Shown here piece by piece: positions 26,205 through 34,686 of a stretch of 49,827 bases of DNA. Under the pieces are notes generated by a model, which was not told the origin of the DNA, made no database searches, and saw only the letters and a list, made by a program, of their open reading frames with translations. Origin of the DNA: Acetobacter malorum (lineage in GTDB: Bacteria; Pseudomonadota; Alphaproteobacteria; Acetobacterales; Acetobacteraceae); assembly GCF_001580615.1 (NCBI RefSeq), contig NZ_LHZC01000032.1, positions 1 to 49,827 on the forward strand, written 5' to 3'. Numbering within the stretch: the stretch's first letter is position 1; every line of letters begins with the position of its first letter. Made by a program: the position numbers and the translations under genes.

Positions 26205-27446
26205 TCACGCGCGCCCTCCGGGCATCTGCGCTGTTTTGGCCTGTTCCGGCGCGGGAGAAGGGGCAGCCGGTGCGGTGCGGCCATCATTGGGAATGGCGTC
26301 CGTATAGGCCCGGTTTTTCCAGACAACGCCGCGCCCGCGATAGTGGTTGACGGCAGAACCGATGGTCGCCGCCGTGTAGAAAATGGCCACAAATGGCAGC
26401 GTTAACGCCCAGAGTGGCGAGATGCGGAACCGGCGCAGCGTGGGCACAAAGGAGCCGATGGAGACCAGCCAGGTTACCAGTCCGATCCACTGCGTCAGGC
26501 CGTGGCCGAACAGAGCGATCAGCCCCGGTGCGATCCAGACCACACCCATGGCCAGCACTGTCAGCACCAGAAAGAGCGGGGAATAGCGCAGTTGCACAAA
26601 CGCTGTGCGGGCAATCATCCGCCAGATATCAATGGCATAGGGGTAGGGGCGGATAGAGCGGGCCAGACAGGAATGGCCCAGATAGAGACGCCCCCCAGCC
26701 TGCTTGACGCAGGTGGCCAGCGTGCAGTCATCAATCAGCGCGCCCTTCAGGGCTTCAATCCAGCCGATTTCGGCCAGCATATCCCGTCGGATCAGGATTG
26801 TGCCGCCAGCGGCTCCGGCGGTGCGGCTTTTGGGATTGTTGACCTGTGCGAAGGGGTAGAGCAGCGCAAAGAAGAACACAAAGGCCGGCACCAGAGCGCG
26901 TTCCGCCAGACTTTCACACTGCAGTTCCACCATTTCGGACACCATGTGCAGGGTGTCTGTCTGCGCTTTGGCGACCAGCGTGGAAATGTGTTGGGGGGCG
27001 TGCACAATGTCCGCATCGGTGAACAGGATATAGCCGCTGTTGGCGTCCTGCTGGCGGCGGGCTTCGGCCACGCCTTGTGCCACGGCCCAGAGTTTGCCGC
27101 TCCAGCCCGGTTCCGGGTCTGCGCCGTCCAGCACAGTCAGGCGGCCTTTGGGGTCTGGCAGGGCGCGGGCCAGAGCGCCGGTGCCATCCTCACTCCGGTC
27201 ATTCACCAGAATAAGGGAGAGGCGACCGGCATAATCCTGCGTCAGCAGGGAGGAGAGAGCGACTTCGATGGACTCGGCCTCATCCCGCGCGGGGATGACG
27301 ACCGTGACGTTTGGCATGATGTCCGCCGGAGCCTTGCTGGCGCAGGCCGGGCGGAGGATGGGTCCGGCTTGCCAGAACCACCCGTGGAAAAAAATAAGAC
27401 CGAACCAGATGAGTGCTGAGAGAACAGCCAGACCAAACAGCATCAT
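26205..27446 (-). CDS. hpnB: HpnB, hopanoid-associated glycosyltransferase
   Basis: 413-aa family 2 glycosyltransferase with membrane segments. N-terminal membrane helix, then the GT-A domain with VTVVIPARDEAESIEVALSSLL, nucleotide-site Asp in LVNDRSEDGT and DxD-like FTDADIVHAP. C-terminal helices (about 290-370). TIGR03469-type HpnB occurs only in hopanoid clusters; the sugar step is not firmly assigned. Starts 8 bases after the hpnA stop. Confidence 0.92.
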   Translation of the reverse strand: MMLFGLAVLSALIWFGLIFFHGWFWQAGPILRPACASKAPADIMPNVTVVIPARDEAESIEVALSSLLTQDYAGRLSLILVNDRSEDGTGALARALPDPKGRLTVLDGADPEPGWSGKLWAVAQGVAEARRQQDANSGYILFTDADIVHAPQHISTLVAKAQTDTLHMVSEMVELQCESLAERALVPAFVFFFALLYPFAQVNNPKSRTAGAAGGTILIRRDMLAEIGWIEALKGALIDDCTLATCVKQAGGRLYLGHSCLARSIRPYPYAIDIWRMIARTAFVQLRYSPLFLVLTVLAMGVVWIAPGLIALFGHGLTQWIGLVTWLVSIGSFVPTLRRFRISPLWALTLPFVAIFYTAATIGSAVNHYRGRGVVWKNRAYTDAIPNDGRTAPAAPSPAPEQAKTAQMPGGRA

Positions 27447-27454
27447 CCCGCCCC

Positions 27455-28450
27455 TTACTTCAGCATGCCGTTGTTACGGAACCATGTAATGGCGTCCTCA
27501 ACGGCCTGCCGGGCGGGGCGGGGGCTGTAGCCCAGTTCCCGAATGGCTTTGTCCGATGAGAAGAACATCTTCTTGCGGGACATGGCCAGCATCTCCCGCG
27601 TGACACGGGGGGAGAAGCCAAAGGAGCGGGAGAGCCACTCCGAGGCGACGGCCACCGGCCAGATAATCTCCTGCGGCAGGCTGATGCGCGGCGGGGGCAC
27701 ATGGGCAATTTCCGACACCATGGCGAACAGGTCGCGCAGCAGATAGTTCTCACCGCCCAGGATGTATTTCTCGCCAATGGTGCCGCGTTCCAGTGCCAGC
27801 GCGTGACCTTCCGCCACATCATCCACATGCACAATGTTCACGCCCGTATCCACATAGGCGGGCATGCGGCCAGCGGCGCAGTCCAGAATCATCTGCCCGG
27901 TGGGGGTGGGTTTAATGTCCCGCGGGCCGACCGGGGTGGACGGGTTGACGATCACGGCGGGGAGGCCCTGCGTCTTGACCAGATCAAGCACTTCCTGCTC
28001 GGCCCGGTATTTGGAGCGTTTGTAGATGCCGATTACGCCGTGTTCGTGCACCGGAGTCGCTTCATCAGACTCCGTGCCATCCCCAATCAGGCCGAGTGCT
28101 GCGACGGAAGAGCAATAAACAATACGTTCCACGCCGGCCTTCTGGGCGGCCAGCATCAGCAGGCGGGTGCCTTCCACGTTTGCGGTCATCATGGGGGCGG
28201 GGTCTGGCACCCACAGCCGATAGTCCGCAGCAACATGAAAGACGTAGCGGCAACCTTCCACAGCGCGGGCGAAGGTATCCGGGCGGGAGAGGTCCCCTTC
28301 CACCAGTTCTGCAGGAATATCCGCAATATTGCGCCGGTCACTGCCCTCGCGCACCATGAGTCTCAGCGTGTGTCCGCGTTCAAGCAGCGTGCGGGCAACG
28401 GCAGACCCGACAAAACCTGTCGCGCCGGTGACGAGCGTATGGGCGGTCAT
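27455..28450 (-). CDS. hpnA: HpnA, hopanoid-associated sugar epimerase
   Basis: 331-aa extended short-chain dehydrogenase. NAD(P) motif TLVTGATGFVGSAVARTLL at the start; catalytic region YCSSVAALG and Y-x-x-x-K in GIYKRSKYRAEQEV. HpnA is the typical first gene of hopanoid operons and is thought to act on the sugar or side chain of composite hopanoids. GGGAG about 10 bases before the ATG is a fair ribosome site. Head of a seven-gene minus-strand operon. Confidence 0.93.
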   Translation of the reverse strand: MTAHTLVTGATGFVGSAVARTLLERGHTLRLMVREGSDRRNIADIPAELVEGDLSRPDTFARAVEGCRYVFHVAADYRLWVPDPAPMMTANVEGTRLLMLAAQKAGVERIVYCSSVAALGLIGDGTESDEATPVHEHGVIGIYKRSKYRAEQEVLDLVKTQGLPAVIVNPSTPVGPRDIKPTPTGQMILDCAAGRMPAYVDTGVNIVHVDDVAEGHALALERGTIGEKYILGGENYLLRDLFAMVSEIAHVPPPRISLPQEIIWPVAVASEWLSRSFGFSPRVTREMLAMSRKKMFFSSDKAIRELGYSPRPARQAVEDAITWFRNNGMLK

Positions 28451-28663
28451 ATAAAGTGCGCTCCCATAAGGGGTATGAGAAATGGAAGGGTGTGAAACCC
28501 GAACGGCTGGTTTGTTTCTTTATCCTGCCCCCCAAGGTGGCGCCAGACCCCGGGCTGGTGTAAGTGGTCGGATCACTCATGAATTCAGCCCCTCTGGTCA
28601 GGTGTTCTACGCCAGGGAGCAGGGAGGCCCAGGGGGGCGTCTCGGGCAGGTAGAGCTTAGGCC
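28451..28663. promoter_or_regulatory. Divergent hpnA/hpnL promoter region
   Basis: 213 bases between the divergent hpnA and hpnL genes must hold promoters for both sides of the hopanoid locus. I see no clear sigma-70 boxes and no convincing operator. GC-rich short repeats are present but not diagnostic. Confidence 0.4.
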
Positions 28664-29719
28664 TTGAAGAAGCTTACGATTTTTCTGACTTTACTGGGTC
28701 TGGTTGCCATTACGGCGGCGGTTGCGTGGAGTGGCGTTGGCTCCGTGGTGCACGCTGTCATGCGTATTGGTCTGGGCGGCTTCCTTCTCATGGTATGCTG
28801 CCAGCTTGTCGTAAATGGCGTGCTGGGGCTGGCCTGGCACGCGGCCTTGCCGGAAATCGGGTATCTGCGCCTGCTGGGCGCGCGCATGGTGCGGGATGCT
28901 GCGGCAACCTGCCTGCCGTTCTCGCAGCTCGGCGGTATTGTGATTGGTATTCGCGCCACCTGCTCGGGCCACGGGCTGCATGGGCGGGGGGCGCGCCAGA
29001 TTGACTGGCCTGAAGCCGCCAGCGCCAATCTGGTGGATATCACTACGGAAGTAATGGGCCAGGTGGCGTTTGTGCTGCTGGGTGTGGCCTTTCTGGTTGC
29101 TCACCAGCGTTCCAGCCCGTTTGTGGTGCCCGTTATTATTGGTGCGGTTTTCCTGATGCTCGGCACCGCCGGCTTTATCTGGACGCAGCGGCACGGCGGC
29201 AGCATTTTCCGTAAATTTGGTGGCATGTTCACCCGCAGTCTGGCGTCCCAGTGGCATGACAGCATGCTGAGCGGTGCGGACACGTTGCAGGAGCGGATGG
29301 AAGCGATCTGGAGCCGCCCCGGCCGGATCTGCCTCTCCGCTGCGTACCATCTGCTCGGCTGGCTGGGGAGCGCGGGCATGTTGTGGATGACCGCCAATAT
29401 GCTGGGTGCGCCCCTGAACCTGCCGAACGCCGTGGCCATTGAAGGTGTGACCTGTGCTGTCATGTCACTCGGCTTTCTAGTGCCCGGCAGTCTGGGTGTG
29501 CAGGAAGGGGCGTATATGGCGCTGGGTCATGCGTTCGGGATTGATTCTTCTGTGTCACTGGGCCTTTCCCTGCTGCGCCGCGGGCGTGAACTGGCCATTG
29601 GCATTCCGGTCCTGCTGTTGTGGCAGGTCATGGAAATGCGCGGGCTGCGTCAGCCTGTGATCAAGAAAACGGCTGATGTCAGCTACGGCCCCGCTCCGAC
29701 TGTGGTGAAGGATTCCTGA
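28664..29719 (+). CDS. hpnL: HpnL, hopanoid-associated membrane protein
   Basis: 351-aa polytopic membrane protein of the lysylphosphatidylglycerol synthase TM/flippase-like family in its HpnL form. About eight hydrophobic segments, with conserved LPFSQLGGIVIGIRA and SLGFLVPGSLGVQEGAYMALG. Probably moves or helps place hopanoids or their precursors; exact activity not known. The frame begins with TTG at 28664 (TTG AAG AAG); no better ATG fits the N-terminal membrane helix. Divergent from the hpnA operon and coupled to the next gene. Confidence 0.85.
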   Translation: MKKLTIFLTLLGLVAITAAVAWSGVGSVVHAVMRIGLGGFLLMVCCQLVVNGVLGLAWHAALPEIGYLRLLGARMVRDAAATCLPFSQLGGIVIGIRATCSGHGLHGRGARQIDWPEAASANLVDITTEVMGQVAFVLLGVAFLVAHQRSSPFVVPVIIGAVFLMLGTAGFIWTQRHGGSIFRKFGGMFTRSLASQWHDSMLSGADTLQERMEAIWSRPGRICLSAAYHLLGWLGSAGMLWMTANMLGAPLNLPNAVAIEGVTCAVMSLGFLVPGSLGVQEGAYMALGHAFGIDSSVSLGLSLLRRGRELAIGIPVLLLWQVMEMRGLRQPVIKKTADVSYGPAPTVVKDS

Positions 29720-29721
29720 GA

Positions 29722-30669
29722 GTGTCTTCAACTGTTTCTGACGCCTCTGGTCCGGATGCCGTGACGGCATCGGCTCATGAGGCAGCAACGCCCGTATTTG
29801 ACACACTTGTCGTTATTGGCCCCGGCCTGATCGGCTCCTCCGTCCTGCGTCGTGCGCAACAGAAGGGCACGTTAGCTCGCCAGTTGATTGCTGTTGATGT
29901 CTCGCCGGAAGCGCGGGCGCGTGTGGAAGAGCTGGGGATTGCGGACCGGGTGATGGCTGACGCTGCCGAAGCCGCTGCGTTGGCCGATTGCGTCATGCTA
30001 TGCGTGCCGGTGGGCGCCATGGGGCCTGTGGCGGAGAAGGTGCTGCCCGTTATGCGGCCCGGCTCCATTCTGACGGAAGTTGGTTCGACCAAGGTGTCTG
30101 TTATTGAAGCCATCAGCCCGTTTTTACGACCGGACGTGGCGTATGTGCCCGCGCACCCTATGGCGGGCACGGAGTATTCCGGCCCGGATGCCGGGTTTGC
30201 GACCTTGTTTGAAGACCGCTGGTGCCTGTTGACCCCGCTTGATGGGACGCCGCCAGAAGCCCTGAACGCCGTCCGCACATTGTGGGAGCGTTGTGGCGCG
30301 CGCCTGCGGGAGATGACGCCTGCACACCATGACCGCGTGTGCGCCATTGTGAGCCATCTGCCGCATCTTCTGGCCTTTACTATTTGTGGTACAGCGGATG
30401 ATCTGGCGGATGAAACCCGGTCTGAAGTACTGGATTTCGCGGCGTCCGGGTTCCGGGATTTTACCCGTATTGCAGCGTCAGACCCCGTGATGTGGCGGGA
30501 TGTGTTCCTGTCCAACCGCGAGGCCCTGCTGGAAATGCTGGCCCGCTTTATGGAAGACGCGCAGGCCATGGCCCGTGCCATCCGCTGGGGCGATGAGGAC
30601 TATATTGTGGACCGTATCCAGCGCGGCCGCGCTATTCGCAAAAGCCTGATTGAAAACCGGCAGGCCTGA
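29722..30669 (+). CDS. tyrC: Prephenate/arogenate dehydrogenase
   Basis: 315-aa NAD(P) enzyme of tyrosine synthesis, oxidising and decarboxylating prephenate or arogenate. NAD motif VVIGPGLIGSSVLRRAQ; active site HPMAGTEYSGPDAG; helical C-terminal domain with HDRVCAIVSHLPHLLAF and DFTRIAASDPVMWRDVF. GTG start 2 bases after the hpnL stop. No ACT domain. Whether prephenate or arogenate is preferred cannot be told; the symbol is therefore provisional. It ends 10 bases from the convergent TPR gene. Confidence 0.9.
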   Translation: MSSTVSDASGPDAVTASAHEAATPVFDTLVVIGPGLIGSSVLRRAQQKGTLARQLIAVDVSPEARARVEELGIADRVMADAAEAAALADCVMLCVPVGAMGPVAEKVLPVMRPGSILTEVGSTKVSVIEAISPFLRPDVAYVPAHPMAGTEYSGPDAGFATLFEDRWCLLTPLDGTPPEALNAVRTLWERCGARLREMTPAHHDRVCAIVSHLPHLLAFTICGTADDLADETRSEVLDFAASGFRDFTRIAASDPVMWRDVFLSNREALLEMLARFMEDAQAMARAIRWGDEDYIVDRIQRGRAIRKSLIENRQA

Positions 30670-30679
30670 GAGGCCCGGT

Positions 30680-31528
30680 TTAAGTCGGCTGCCCGAATGC
30701 TTTGATGTGCAGGGCATCCAGATGCTTGTGATTTTTGTCTGCCATGGGGTTTAGCTCCAGCACTTTCTGCCAGGCTTTGAGGGCAGCGGGGCCGTCTTTA
30801 CGCTGATCTTCCACCGTAGACAGCAAACCCCAGCTTTTGGCGTCCCGGCCCTCCCGTTGCAGGGCCTCTCCCAGATCGGTAATGGCAGCTTTAAAATCCC
30901 CTGCGGCAAGGCGCATCTGGGCGCGGCTGCGCCACAGGATGGCGCTGTCTGGCTGAAGAGCCAGAGCGTCACTCAGGTCTTCCACGGCATCATCCGGCTT
31001 GTCTGCCTGACTATCCTTTTGCGCCCGGCGCAGCAGAAGCTGCGTGGTGGGGGAAAGACCTGCGGCACGTAAAGCCTCCAGACGTGCTTCCAGCATCTGT
31101 GCATCTTCAGGCGTTTTGGCCTGTGCAAGCTGGTCCGCAAGGGCGGCAATCTGCTGCGGGCGCGTCAGCTTTTTATGCGGGGCGACCGCAGGTGCTTTTC
31201 CTGCGGAGGTGCCTGAAGGCGACGCACCGGATACAGGAGACTCCGCAGGGCCGGCGGGCTGTGTGGCGGACGAGCCGGGAGCGGGAGAAGCCTTGCCAGA
31301 AGCGGAGGGTGATGCCGTATGGGGCGCCGTGCCGCTGTGCGTCGGAGTTGGGGTTGTGTGCGCTGTATGGCCGGAGGTCGGGGACTGAGTTTGCCCGGCA
31401 GGGGGCTGCGCTGTTTGCGCAGCAGCGAGTCCGGCAACACTCAGGCTGGCCAGAAGGCACGGAGCAATCAGAGCGCCAGAACGCAAAAACCCGCTTCTCC
31501 GGAAACCGGAAAAGCGGGTTGCACGCAT
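30680..31528 (-). CDS. Exported TPR-repeat protein with Pro/Ser/Thr-rich linker
   Basis: About 282 aa. A signal peptide-like N-terminus (ending VAGLAAA) leads into a low-complexity linker (about residues 35-115) rich in Pro, Thr, Ser, Ala and Gly. The C-terminal part has three TPR-like units, such as DDAVEDLSDALALQPDSAILWRSRAQMRLAAGDFKAAITDLGEAL-type helices. Periplasmic scaffold role is likely but unproven. ATG at 31528 is chosen; the rpmJ terminator hairpin lies inside its first codons, and a TTG at 31486 just after the hairpin would still give a usable signal peptide. Confidence 0.75.
   Translation of the reverse strand: MRATRFSGFRRSGFLRSGALIAPCLLASLSVAGLAAAQTAQPPAGQTQSPTSGHTAHTTPTPTHSGTAPHTASPSASGKASPAPGSSATQPAGPAESPVSGASPSGTSAGKAPAVAPHKKLTRPQQIAALADQLAQAKTPEDAQMLEARLEALRAAGLSPTTQLLLRRAQKDSQADKPDDAVEDLSDALALQPDSAILWRSRAQMRLAAGDFKAAITDLGEALQREGRDAKSWGLLSTVEDQRKDGPAALKAWQKVLELNPMADKNHKHLDALHIKAFGQPT
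31484..31522 (-). terminator. rpmJ terminator embedded in the next gene
   Basis: On the minus strand AACCCGCTTTTCCGG pairs with CCGGAGAAGCGGGTT and is followed by TTTTT (31489-31484). It sits about 55-90 bases after the rpmJ stop and overlaps codons 3-15 of the TPR protein as called from 31528. Confidence 0.8.
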
Positions 31529-31573
31529 GTCATGCGCCAGAAGCCAGCCGGGAAAGGCCGGACCCTGCATAAA

Positions 31574-31699
31574 TCAGCCCTGACGAGCTTTCATGCGGGG
31601 GTTCTTCTTGTTGATGACATAAACCCGGCCGCGACGCCGTACGACACGGCAATCTTTATCGCGCACCTTGGCCGATTTCAGGCTGTTTCTGATTTTCAT
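31574..31699 (-). CDS. rpmJ: 50S ribosomal protein bL36
   Basis: 41-aa bL36. It reads [22 protein letters not shown] and ends MKARQG. It lacks the CxxC...C...H zinc set of the Cys-containing form, so it is the zinc-independent form common in alphaproteobacteria. A strong hairpin terminator follows at 31484-31522. Transcribed alone on the minus strand, with about 147 bases upstream to the end of oxyR. Confidence 0.95.
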   Translation of the reverse strand: MKIRNSLKSAKVRDKDCRVVRRRGRVYVINKKNPRMKARQG

Positions 31700-31846
31700 G
31701 GCCCGCTTTTCTCCGCCGATGCTCAAGAATTGAAATAAGGTGTGTCGGCACATACCGGCCCCGCCAGTACGAGTCAATGTTTTCCACGGAAAAGGGCCAT
31801 AAATTGTTTATTCGCGTGTATTTTTACCGCGCATTTGTGTGCCTCT

Positions 31847-32800
31847 TCAAACAAAGTTCTGATTTTGGGTTTGTGCCGGGTGGGGGGCGAGGCTGGAAAA
31901 GGCGGTGGCCAGTGTTCTGAAATCTTCCGAGCGGGGGGAGCGGGGGCGCCAGCCCAGCCCGATGGTGCGCCACACAGGGCCGCCGGAAAGGGGACGGCTG
32001 ATAACCGGATGCCCGCGCAGAATGCCGCCTTCCAGCGCCAGAAGCGGCACGACGCCAATGCCCAGCCCCAGCCCGACCATTTCCGCCATGGTGTGGAGGG
32101 ATGTGGCGGAGAAAGTGGAGTCGCTCTCGCCCTCTGTGCCGTGCCATTCCCGGCCCTGCCGGCAAACCGCCAGCGTTTGCTCCCGCAGGCAGTGGCCATC
32201 TTCCATCATAATCATGCGCTGGTCGGCCAGCTGTTCCACCGGCACATGGCTCAGCCGGGCCAGAGGATGGTCTTCGGGCATGATGACGTGGAACGGGTCC
32301 CGCCAGAGGGGCAGGGTTTCCGCCGTGTCACACAGGCAGGGCATGGCCAGAACCAGCATATCCAGCCGCCCGATGCCGAGTTTTTCCAGCAGATGTTCCG
32401 TTGTGTCTTCCGCAATGGACAGGGTGAGTTGCGGAAAGCGGGTGCGGATGGTTTTGACGAGCGGCTCAATCAGGAACGGGCCGATGGTGGGAATAACGCC
32501 CAGCCGCAACGGGCCTGTCAGCGGTGTGCGGGCGGCGACGGCAAGCTGGGGCACGGCTTCCAGCGCTTCCAGCGCCTGTCGGCCTTTCAGCGCAATTTCA
32601 TGCCCCAGGGGGGTGAACACCACCTTTTTGCCCACCGTGCGGTCCAGCAGTTGAGAATCGAGCTGGCGTTCCAGTGCCATGATCCCTGCGGAAAGGGTGG
32701 ATTGCGTGACCGAACAGGCCGCTGCCGCCCGCCCGAAATGGCGCAGTTCAGAGAGGGCAATCAGGTAACGTAACTGCTGGGCAGAAGGCAGGGGAAGCAC
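31847..32800 (-). CDS. oxyR: OxyR, hydrogen peroxide-sensing LysR regulator
   Basis: 317-aa LysR regulator. N-terminal helix-turn-helix FGRAAAACSVTQSTLSAGIMALERQL. The redox pair is visible in EDGHCLREQTLAVC, the positions of Cys199 and Cys208 of E. coli OxyR, nine residues apart. When oxidised it forms a disulfide and activates peroxide defence. It is divergent from ahpC-ahpD, its likely target, across a 209-base region. Confidence 0.94.
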   Translation of the reverse strand: MLPLPSAQQLRYLIALSELRHFGRAAAACSVTQSTLSAGIMALERQLDSQLLDRTVGKKVVFTPLGHEIALKGRQALEALEAVPQLAVAARTPLTGPLRLGVIPTIGPFLIEPLVKTIRTRFPQLTLSIAEDTTEHLLEKLGIGRLDMLVLAMPCLCDTAETLPLWRDPFHVIMPEDHPLARLSHVPVEQLADQRMIMMEDGHCLREQTLAVCRQGREWHGTEGESDSTFSATSLHTMAEMVGLGLGIGVVPLLALEGGILRGHPVISRPLSGGPVWRTIGLGWRPRSPRSEDFRTLATAFSSLAPHPAQTQNQNFV

Positions 32801-33009
32801 GGTCGGACCTCGGTCTTTTCAAGGGCTGAAAACGCATATCTGGGGCGTTCTTATTTTTTGAAACGCCGTTGTATGGTTAATCGATCATTCCGATGGTTTT
32901 GATATAAAATATTCATTGGCATGAATGGACACACCGCGCCATAGATAATGCCCGACGACGGTATTGTGTGCCGTCGGAGCTTTTAAGTAACCCAAGAAGG
33001 AGCAAGCTT
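32801..33009. promoter_or_regulatory. oxyR/ahpC divergent control region
   Basis: Contains an inverted repeat GGCGTT (32844-32849)/AACGCC (32862-32867) near oxyR, an AT-rich stretch with TATAAA (32903-32908) that may be an ahpC -10 box, and a short GC hairpin with TTTT (32956-32984) in the ahpC leader. ATAG/CTAT-type OxyR half-sites are not clear enough to mark. AAGGAG precedes the ahpC ATG. Confidence 0.5.
32956..32984 (+). terminator. Terminator-like hairpin in the ahpC leader
   Basis: CGACGG (32956-32961) pairs with CCGTCG (32971-32976) around a 9-base loop, followed after GAGC by TTTT. It lies about 25 bases before the ahpC start codon, so it could be a weak attenuator or a stabilising 5' stem. 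Confidence 0.35.
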
Positions 33010-33552
33010 ATGCTGACTGTTGGCGATAAGTTTCCGAGCTTTGATCTGACCGCCGTTCCCGGTGGTCCGGAAGGCCTGAAGGGCGATTTCGTCCAGATTT
33101 CCGACAAATCCGACGCTGGTAAGTGGAAGGTTGTCTTCTTCTGGCCGAAAGACTTCACGTTTGTCTGCCCGACCGAAATCGTGGCTTTCGGCAAGCTGTC
33201 CAAAGACTTTGCTGACCGTGATGCCGTGGTTTACGGCGTGTCCGTCGACAGCGAATTCGTGCATCTCAACTGGCGTCTGCATAATGCCGATCTGAAAGAT
33301 CTGCCGATTGCAATGCTGGCTGACATCAAGCGCGAGCTGACCGAAGGCACGGGCGTTATGCACAAAGAAGCTGGTGTTGCTCTGCGCGCCACTTTTGTTG
33401 TCGACCCGCAGGGCGTGATTCGTCACGTGTCTGTCAACGATCTGTCCGTTGGCCGTAACCCGCAGGAAATCGTGCGTATTCTGGACGGGCTGCAGAGCGA
33501 TGAGCTGTGCCCCTGTAACTGGAAAAAGGGCGACGACTTTATCAAAGTCTGA
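33010..33552 (+). CDS. ahpC: Peroxiredoxin AhpC
   Basis: 180-aa AhpC/TSA peroxiredoxin reducing peroxides. Peroxidatic Cys in FTFVCPTEIVAFG; resolving Cys in DELCPCNWKKGDDF near the end. ATG at 33010 with AAGGAG 5-10 bases upstream; the frame open from 32968 is leader. Followed by a terminator and then ahpD, whose product is the usual reductant in bacteria without AhpF. Confidence 0.95.
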   Translation: MLTVGDKFPSFDLTAVPGGPEGLKGDFVQISDKSDAGKWKVVFFWPKDFTFVCPTEIVAFGKLSKDFADRDAVVYGVSVDSEFVHLNWRLHNADLKDLPIAMLADIKRELTEGTGVMHKEAGVALRATFVVDPQGVIRHVSVNDLSVGRNPQEIVRILDGLQSDELCPCNWKKGDDFIKV

Positions 33553-33564
33553 GCCTGACGCTTC

Positions 33565-33594
33565 CCGTCTGGCCCTGCGGGGTCAGACGGTTTT
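33565..33594 (+). terminator. Terminator between ahpC and ahpD
   Basis: CCGTCTGGCC (33565-33574) pairs with GGTCAGACGG (33581-33590), one G-T pair, loop of 6, then TTTT. Partial termination here would lower ahpD relative to ahpC. Confidence 0.75.
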
Positions 33595-33666
33595 CTACCA
33601 GACCGGGTTCAGCCCGTCTGCGGCGCTCAACTGCGCCATTCCTCCCCTTTTCATACGGATTATCTG

Positions 33667-34194
33667 ATGTCGATCGACGCTCTGAAGGATCGTATTCCCG
33701 ACTATGCGAAGGATCTGAGGCTGAATCTCGGGTCTCTCGCCAATGATGTGACCCTCACACAGCAGCAACTGGCCGGAACATTTGTGGCGTCTGCCATTGC
33801 CTCCCGCAATGATGCGGTGACGAAGGCTGTTGTGGCCGAATTTGCTGATAAGCTGACGCCTGAAGCCCTGAATGCCGCCAAATCTGCTGCGGCCATCATG
33901 GGGATGAACAATATCTACTACCGCTTTGTGCATATGGCGGGTGGGGATTACGGCAAGATGCCTGCGCAACTGCGCATGAGCGTTATTGGCCGGCCCGGTG
34001 TGGAAAAAACGGATTTCGAGCTTTGGTCTCTGGCTGTTTCCGCAATCAACGGCTGTGGCCTGTGTGTGACCAGCCATGAGAAGATTGTGCGGGAAGAGCT
34101 TGGAGCAGAAGCTGTGCAGACCGCTGTGCGGATTGCCTCCACAGTGCATGCTGTCGCCGTCACGCTGGAAGCCGCTGCGGCTCTGGGCGACTGA
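33667..34194 (+). CDS. ahpD: Alkyl hydroperoxidase AhpD
   Basis: 175-aa carboxymuconolactone decarboxylase-fold protein. The CxxC redox site is [14 protein letters not shown], with the downstream His. AhpD recycles AhpC through a lipoyl-dependent chain. AhpC and AhpD are separated by 114 bases containing a terminator, so they are partly uncoupled although both probably respond to OxyR. Confidence 0.95.
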   Translation: MSIDALKDRIPDYAKDLRLNLGSLANDVTLTQQQLAGTFVASAIASRNDAVTKAVVAEFADKLTPEALNAAKSAAAIMGMNNIYYRFVHMAGGDYGKMPAQLRMSVIGRPGVEKTDFELWSLAVSAINGCGLCVTSHEKIVREELGAEAVQTAVRIASTVHAVAVTLEAAAALGD

Positions 34195-34211
34195 CGCTAC
34201 CAGATCAGGCT

Positions 34212-34232
34212 GGCCGCATGCCTTGAATGCGG
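34212..34232 (+). terminator. Hairpin after ahpD
   Basis: GCCGCAT pairs with ATGCGGC around gccttga just after the ahpD stop. A T7 run lies at about 34274-34280, but not directly after this stem, so termination is plausible yet not clear. Confidence 0.35.
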
Positions 34233-34353
34233 CGCTTCAGGTCCGGGGTCTGCATATCAGCAGGGTCCGGGCTTTTTTTATGGGGAAAAATCGCTAGTGG
34301 CCGCGAGGGCAACACGCGCCACTTTCTTGCAATTGATATTTTTTGAAGAAAAG

Positions 34354-34430
<77 letters not shown>

Positions 34431-34569
34431 AGTCCAGACACTCACCAGTAGTGTGCGTCGGTATGTCGCGTCTTATAGCGATGTTTTCAGCTTTGACAAC
34501 CGGGGTTGGCGAAAAAAATAACGCATTATGAAATTTTTTTCGCAGTGCCCGGTTGGGCCTGATGAGAAA

Positions 34570-34650
34570 GGGGCCGCCACCCCTTAACGCCTTGGAGGCT
34601 CTGCACTTTATAGAGCCACGCAGGACGGAGGCACCCTTCCGGGGGCCTCC
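34570..34650 (+). other. Three consecutive hairpins upstream of tRNA-Asp
   Basis: Within 81 bases there are GGGG/CCCC (34570-34583), GGCTCT/AGAGCC (34597-34617) and GGAGGC plus CCC against GGG plus GCCTCC (34627-34650). They lie between the tRNA-Asp and YceI genes. No poly-T follows. They could be a structured RNA, or the third may weakly end YceI transcription. Confidence 0.35.
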
Positions 34651-34686
34651 TTATGATGCGGCAGCAGACGTGCCGGAGAGTGGCGC

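Noticed and set aside
20226..28450. HpnC and HpnD as a tandem duplication
   Set aside because: They are distinct members of the squalene/phytoene synthase family with different second motifs, as expected in the HpnCDE pathway.
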